DNA from: Corynebacterium kroppenstedtii
Lineage (GTDB): Bacteria; Actinomycetota; Actinomycetes; Mycobacteriales; Mycobacteriaceae
Reading direction: 5' to 3'
Assembly (NCBI RefSeq): GCF_016894245.1
Contig: NZ_CP069792.1
Span: 1,798,001-1,862,000, forward strand
Length of the DNA: 64,000 bases
Below the pieces are notes generated by a model. That model had not been told where the DNA came from. It saw nothing but the letters and a program-made list of their open reading frames with translations, and made no database searches. Below are positions 60,056-64,000 of this stretch, in pieces. How positions within the stretch are numbered: position 1 is the first letter of the stretch; each line of letters begins with the position of its first letter. A program made the translations under genes and the position numbers.

Positions 60056-60826
60056 ATGGCAACACCTAAGCCATGTGAAGTGTCTCTTATTGCTCATACC
60101 TCGTTTACTCTTCCCACGGGGATGGACTTGGGCTTTATTAAAGACTCTTCCGATGCGGATTCATTAGTCGAGTTTGCTGGCCGCGCCTGCTACGAAACAT
60201 GGGATCGCCCCAACCCCCACACGGCGTCGAATGAAGCTTATATTCGGCACATTATGGAGGTAGGGCATACTGCTCTCCTTGAACATCCGACGGCGACGTT
60301 TTATATCCGGGGGCTTTCCCGGGGTTGTGCCCATGAATTTATGAGGCACCGTCACTTGTCTTTTTCTCAACTCTCACAGCGCTTCACGCCGGATGATGAC
60401 ATTGATGTCGTTGTTCCTGCAGAAATTGCCAAAGACAAACAATTAACAGATTTGTTCCTCGAAGCGTGTGATGTAGCCAGAGATACCTTTTCGGAGTTAC
60501 TGAGTAGCCTCGAGAAGAAGACTCTAGGTGGGGCGTCGGGGCGTATGAATGCCCTTTTGCGACAGAAGCAAGCGCGGCAAGCGGCACGGGCGATTTTGCC
60601 GTCGGCAACCGAAACGCGGTTAGTTGCCACGGGGAATTTTCGGACGTGGCGTCACTTTATTGGGATGAGAGCGACGGAAAATGCGGATCAAGAGATCCGA
60701 CACCTAGCTATTGCGATCTTGAAAGAGCTTCAGTCAGTGGCGCCTCATGCTTTCGGTGATTTCTCTGTGATCGAGCTCAGCGACGGGACTGAGGTCGCGA
60801 CAAGCCCGTTTGTTAGTGAAAGCTAG
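60056..60826 (+). CDS. thyX: Flavin-dependent thymidylate synthase
   Basis: Makes dTMP from dUMP using methylene-tetrahydrofolate, FAD and NADPH; an alternative to ThyA. The ThyX signature [13 protein letters not shown] is at 97-109, fitting RHRxxSxxxxSx[21 protein letters not shown] segment ([18 protein letters not shown]) carries substrate contacts. 256 residues. The ATG is immediately after the dapB stop, so translation is coupled. Whether a thyA gene also exists cannot be seen. Confidence 0.95.
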   Translation: MATPKPCEVSLIAHTSFTLPTGMDLGFIKDSSDADSLVEFAGRACYETWDRPNPHTASNEAYIRHIMEVGHTALLEHPTATFYIRGLSRGCAHEFMRHRHLSFSQLSQRFTPDDDIDVVVPAEIAKDKQLTDLFLEACDVARDTFSELLSSLEKKTLGGASGRMNALLRQKQARQAARAILPSATETRLVATGNFRTWRHFIGMRATENADQEIRHLAIAILKELQSVAPHAFGDFSVIELSDGTEVATSPFVSES

Positions 60827-60850
60827 TTGTTTGTGCCCGTGCCCCGCGGG

Positions 60851-60865
60851 TACCCTTGTCCGATA
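60851..60865 (+). promoter_or_regulatory. Candidate dapA -10 (leaderless ATG)
   Basis: TACCCT (60851-60856) lies 8 bases before the ATG at 60865. No ribosome binding site. The in-frame TTG at 60856 would overlap the hexamer. Confidence 0.45.
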
Positions 60866-61770
60866 TGAGCACTGGTATTGCAACACGGGCCGGCGCCGAA
60901 ACTTTCGGAACTATTGCCGTAGCAATGGTGACGCCCTTCGATAGCGACGGTCACGTCGATATATCCGCAGGGGTGTCGTTGGCTAAGCACCTCGTTGATC
61001 AAGGGTGTGATTCCCTGGTTCTCGCTGGGACTACAGGCGAGTCCCCGACGACGACCGTCGAAGAGAAGTTGCGGTTGCTCAAGGCTGTTAAACATGAGGT
61101 GGGAGATTCCGCCCGCATTATCGCGGGGTCGGGAACAAACAATACGGCGACGAGTATCGAGTTATCCCGTGCTTCAGCAGAGGCTGGCGCGGATGGACTC
61201 CTCGTTGTGACTCCGTACTATTCGAAGCCAAGTCAAGAGGGCATTTATCAGCATTTTACGGCCGTTGCCGACGCTGTGGACGTGCCCGTCATGATTTATG
61301 ACATCCCATCGCGTAGTGTCATTCCGGTTGCGAAGGAGACGCTGGCTCGCTTGTCCGAGCATCCGCGTATCGCAGCTGTTAAGGATGCGAAAGGGAATCT
61401 CGCAGAGGCCTTAGAGCTTATTCAGTCCACTGAATTGGCCTGGTATTCCGGGGACGATCCCATCAACCTTCCATGGTTGTCTGTTGGTGCAACGGGTCTT
61501 ATCTCTGTAGTCGGGCACATTGCTGCTCCCGTGCTGCGAAGAATGTACGACGCGTATGATTCCGGAGATCTCCCTGAAGCTCAGCGTTTATCAGCATCGT
61601 TGTCCCCGCTCTATCATGCGCAAGCACGACTCGGCGGGGTAAGTTTTGCCAAAGCAGCTCTGCACTTGCAGGGCATTAATGTAGGAGAACCTCGTTTGCC
61701 TCAAATTTCCCCCAGTCCGTCACAGCTCGATGAGCTTGCTGATGATATGCGAAAGGCTGGTGTTCTGTAG
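60865..61770 (+). CDS. dapA: 4-hydroxy-tetrahydrodipicolinate synthase
   Basis: Condenses pyruvate with aspartate semialdehyde at the branch to lysine. TIM-barrel protein of 301 residues with [23 protein letters not shown], the catalytic Tyr145 in MIYDIPSRS and the Schiff-base Lys173 in [10 protein letters not shown]. Start at ATG 60865 by conservation ([10 protein letters not shown]). Its stop overlaps the rnj start codon. Confidence 0.95.
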   Translation: MSTGIATRAGAETFGTIAVAMVTPFDSDGHVDISAGVSLAKHLVDQGCDSLVLAGTTGESPTTTVEEKLRLLKAVKHEVGDSARIIAGSGTNNTATSIELSRASAEAGADGLLVVTPYYSKPSQEGIYQHFTAVADAVDVPVMIYDIPSRSVIPVAKETLARLSEHPRIAAVKDAKGNLAEALELIQSTELAWYSGDDPINLPWLSVGATGLISVVGHIAAPVLRRMYDAYDSGDLPEAQRLSASLSPLYHAQARLGGVSFAKAALHLQGINVGEPRLPQISPSPSQLDELADDMRKAGVL

Positions 61771-63929
61771 TGCCAGATAACCGCACTCGCGGTCGGCGAT
61801 CGACGCGTAAGGCCGGGTCGCCTGATGTTGACACATCTCAGCGTCCAGAGTTCACAGAGCCGAAAGCCAATACACGTAGTCAGTCCTCACCATCGTCGGA
61901 TGACAATGAAGGCCACGCCGACCGCAATAAAGGCAATGGGCGTGATGGAAACCGCAATGGTTCATCGGGCCGATCGAATCGTGGTGGCAATAACAAGCAC
62001 GGTGGCGGCAATGGTAATAAAGGCCGTAACAACCGTGGCAGTAACAATAAAAACGACAATGGTCGTTCAGAGCGCGGCGGTTCCCGGAACTCGAATAAGA
62101 ACGGGAAAAACAATCGGCCCAATAAACGAGGCCGTGACCGAAACAGGGGACACAATAAGAATCGCTCTGTCGTGAAATCCATGCAGGGAGCTGACCTCAC
62201 TCAGCGCCTGCCTGAGCCTCCTAAAGCGCCAAAAGATGGTCTACGCATTGTCGCTTTGGGTGGTATTTCCGAAATCGGCCGTAACATGACCGTTTTCGAA
62301 TACCACAATCGCCTTCTCATTATTGACTGTGGCGTTCTTTTCCCAAGTTCGGACGAACCCGGCGTCGATCTGATTCTTCCTGATTTTTCCTATCTGGAAG
62401 ACAAGATGGATCGCGTCGAGGCGTTAGTCGTTACCCACGGCCACGAAGACCACATTGGTGCGATCCCGTGGTTGCTGAAGCTGCGGTCTGATATTCCCAT
62501 AGTGGCCTCGCGCTTTACATGTGCTTTGATTGCGGCGAAATGCCGTGAGCACCATCAGCACCCGAAGCTGATCGAAGTTAATGAGACATCCCACGAGAAG
62601 TATGGTCCGTTTGACTTGCGCTTCTGGAATGTGAACCACTCCATTCCGGATTGCCTAGGTATTGCGCTGAAGACAGGAGCCGGGCTTCTGATTCACACGG
62701 GTGATATCAAGCTCGATCAGACTCCGACCGGTGGCCGTCCCACCGATTTGCCGGCATTGTCCCGGTTCGGTGATGAGGGCGTCGACATCATGTTGGCGGA
62801 TTCGACGAACTCCGCTACGCCTGGTTTCTCAGGGTCGGAAGCAGATGTGGCTCCGACGTTGAAACGTCTCGTTGCCGAAGCGAAACAACGTGTCATCATC
62901 GCCTCCTTCGCCTCGAACGTGTACCGAGTCCAAGCCGCAGTGGATGCTGCCGTCGCGGCAGGTCGAAAAGTTGCGTTCAATGGCCGGTCGATGATCCGCA
63001 ATATGCAAATTGCGGAAGAGATGGGCTATTTGGAGGTTCCACGAAACACCATTGTTTCTATGGATGACGCCGCGAAGATGGCTCCGCATAAGGTTCTGCT
63101 CGTCACGACGGGTACGCAGGGCGAGCCTATGGCTGCACTGTCCCGTATGGCACGGCGTGAGCATCGGCAGATCACTGTCCGTGATGGTGACCTTATTGTT
63201 CTGTCGTCGTCGTTGGTGCCGGGCAATGAAGAGGCCGTTTTCGGTGTGATCAACATGCTCTCGCAGATCGGCGCCCGTGTGGTGACCAGTAAAGACGCTA
63301 AGGTACACACCTCGGGTCACGGTTTCGCTGGTGAGCTCTTGTTCTTATACAACGCAGCCCGCCCCAAGAACTTCATGCCTGTGCATGGTGAGTGGCGTCA
63401 TTTGAGGGCCAATAAACAACTGGCCATATCGACGGGGGTTCGTGAGGATCACACCGTGCTGGCACAAAATGGCGTGGTTGTCGACCTCGTGGATAAACAC
63501 GCCGACGTTGTTGGACAGATCCCCGTCGGAAACCTCTACGTCGATGGTGTCACCATGGGCGATGTGAACGCCGAGGTTCTGGAAGACCGCGCCCAAATGG
63601 GCGAGGGTGGCGTCATTTCTGTCACTGTCGTGATCGATAACCGAACAGGTATGGCATTGGAAAAGCCCCGAGTTGTGGCGTCCGGTTTCTCGGATGAGTC
63701 GCGCGAGATGATGCATGAGGTGGAGGACCTCGTCGACAACACCTTGCTTGACTTATCAGGCGAGGGCGAAAACGATCCTTACCGGATGGCTCAGCAAATC
63801 AAGCGTCGGATCACCAAGTTCGTGGGCGAGAAGTGGCGTCGGAAGCCATTTGTTGTCCCGACGGTTGTTCCTATGACATCCGACGAACCGTTAGTATCCG
63901 ACGTGACGGGTACACGCGAATCGTTGTGA
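61770..63929 (+). CDS. rnj: Ribonuclease J
   Basis: 5'-3' exo- and endoribonuclease of RNA maturation and decay, metallo-beta-lactamase fold. The first 135 residues are a basic disordered extension with Asn/Gly/Arg/Lys repeats; the catalytic part follows with LRIVALGGISEIGRNM, the zinc motif HGHEDH (223-228), HTGDIKLDQTP, a beta-CASP domain with VIIASFASNVYRVQ and SGHGFAGE, and a C-terminal domain. 719 residues. GTG start overlaps the dapA stop. With pnp it forms the RNA-decay machinery in this window. Confidence 0.95.
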   Translation: MPDNRTRGRRSTRKAGSPDVDTSQRPEFTEPKANTRSQSSPSSDDNEGHADRNKGNGRDGNRNGSSGRSNRGGNNKHGGGNGNKGRNNRGSNNKNDNGRSERGGSRNSNKNGKNNRPNKRGRDRNRGHNKNRSVVKSMQGADLTQRLPEPPKAPKDGLRIVALGGISEIGRNMTVFEYHNRLLIIDCGVLFPSSDEPGVDLILPDFSYLEDKMDRVEALVVTHGHEDHIGAIPWLLKLRSDIPIVASRFTCALIAAKCREHHQHPKLIEVNETSHEKYGPFDLRFWNVNHSIPDCLGIALKTGAGLLIHTGDIKLDQTPTGGRPTDLPALSRFGDEGVDIMLADSTNSATPGFSGSEADVAPTLKRLVAEAKQRVIIASFASNVYRVQAAVDAAVAAGRKVAFNGRSMIRNMQIAEEMGYLEVPRNTIVSMDDAAKMAPHKVLLVTTGTQGEPMAALSRMARREHRQITVRDGDLIVLSSSLVPGNEEAVFGVINMLSQIGARVVTSKDAKVHTSGHGFAGELLFLYNAARPKNFMPVHGEWRHLRANKQLAISTGVREDHTVLAQNGVVVDLVDKHADVVGQIPVGNLYVDGVTMGDVNAEVLEDRAQMGEGGVISVTVVIDNRTGMALEKPRVVASGFSDESREMMHEVEDLVDNTLLDLSGEGENDPYRMAQQIKRRITKFVGEKWRRKPFVVPTVVPMTSDEPLVSDVTGTRESL

Positions 63930-63957
63930 TGTAGATATTGACTTGCAGCCTTGTCAG

Positions 63958-63993
63958 AGTCCTGGTCCCGCGCATCGGGGTCAGGACTTTTTT
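63958..63993 (+). terminator. Terminator after rnj
   Basis: AGTCCTG (63958-63964) pairs with CAGGACT (63982-63988), with further pairing GTCCCG/CGGGGT inside, followed by TTTTTT. Confidence 0.85.
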
Positions 63994-64000
63994 GTTATGA

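Noticed and set aside
61880..62200. Antisense open frame over the RNase J extension
   Set aside because: Leu/Pro/Arg-rich translation is a by-product of the repetitive Asn/Gly/Arg codons on the coding strand.

Overview
The window reads as a chromosomal segment of a mycolata-type actinobacterium, most likely a Corynebacterium. The evidence is the set of lineage-typical genes (mycothione reductase, DUF2469, DUF2631, a MapB-type methionine aminopeptidase, Rip1-type protease, actinobacterial inositol-1-phosphate synthase), the moderate GC content, and a gene order close to that of the Corynebacterium and Mycobacterium core region. Species assignment is not possible from this alone; a lipophilic corynebacterium is only a guess. 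No rRNA, tRNA, CRISPR array, prophage or insertion sequence was found.

Layout. 1-543: 3' end of a secreted-lipase-like gene. 638-8269: lepB, rnhB, DUF2469, yraN (frameshifted), comM-like, dprA, xerC and a convergent M23-like gene. 8270-9010: a long structured leader and promoter region in front of rpsB. 9011-13373: rpsB, tsf, pyrH, frr, cdsA (translation, UMP kinase, phospholipid precursor). 13394-20397: LapA-like protein, rlmN, DUF2631, rip1, a penicillin-binding lipoprotein and map; dxr and ispG, which flank rip1 in relatives, are missing here. 20431-32352: cobQ, an MFS transporter, mtr, mqo and a cobalamin cluster (chlD-like chelatase split by a frameshift, cobO, cobB, sumT). 32390-38472: yaaA, ino1, proS, a DUF4439 lipoprotein and rimP. 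38586-49893: the nusA-ylxR-infB-rbfA translation cluster, then an NrnA-like DHH phosphoesterase, a MATE exporter, a phosphopantetheinyl transferase, truB, ribF and rpsO. 50169-63929: pnp, a YwiC-like membrane protein, a peptide ABC transporter (oppBCDA order, ATPase gene frameshifted), and dapB-thyX-dapA-rnj.

How it works together. Most of the window is housekeeping: ribosome assembly and translation, RNA decay (PNPase, RNase J), lysine/diaminopimelate and thymidylate synthesis, membrane and wall functions, and late cobalamin synthesis. Many genes appear to be transcribed without a 5' leader: a TANNNT -10 hexamer lies 6-8 nt before the start codon in at least thirteen of them, and this was used to choose starts.

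Most interesting. The chelatase gene of the B12 cluster is interrupted by a +1 frameshift exactly between its AAA+ half and its von Willebrand half, the arrangement reported for programmed frameshifting in chlD genes. Two other genes (yraN and the opp ATPase) carry one-base losses in A-runs, so homopolymer sequencing error must be excluded first. Other points are the loss of dxr and ispG, a terminator-like hairpin that buries the rbfA ribosome binding site, paired DnaA-box-like repeats, and an M23 protein lacking a metal-ligand histidine.
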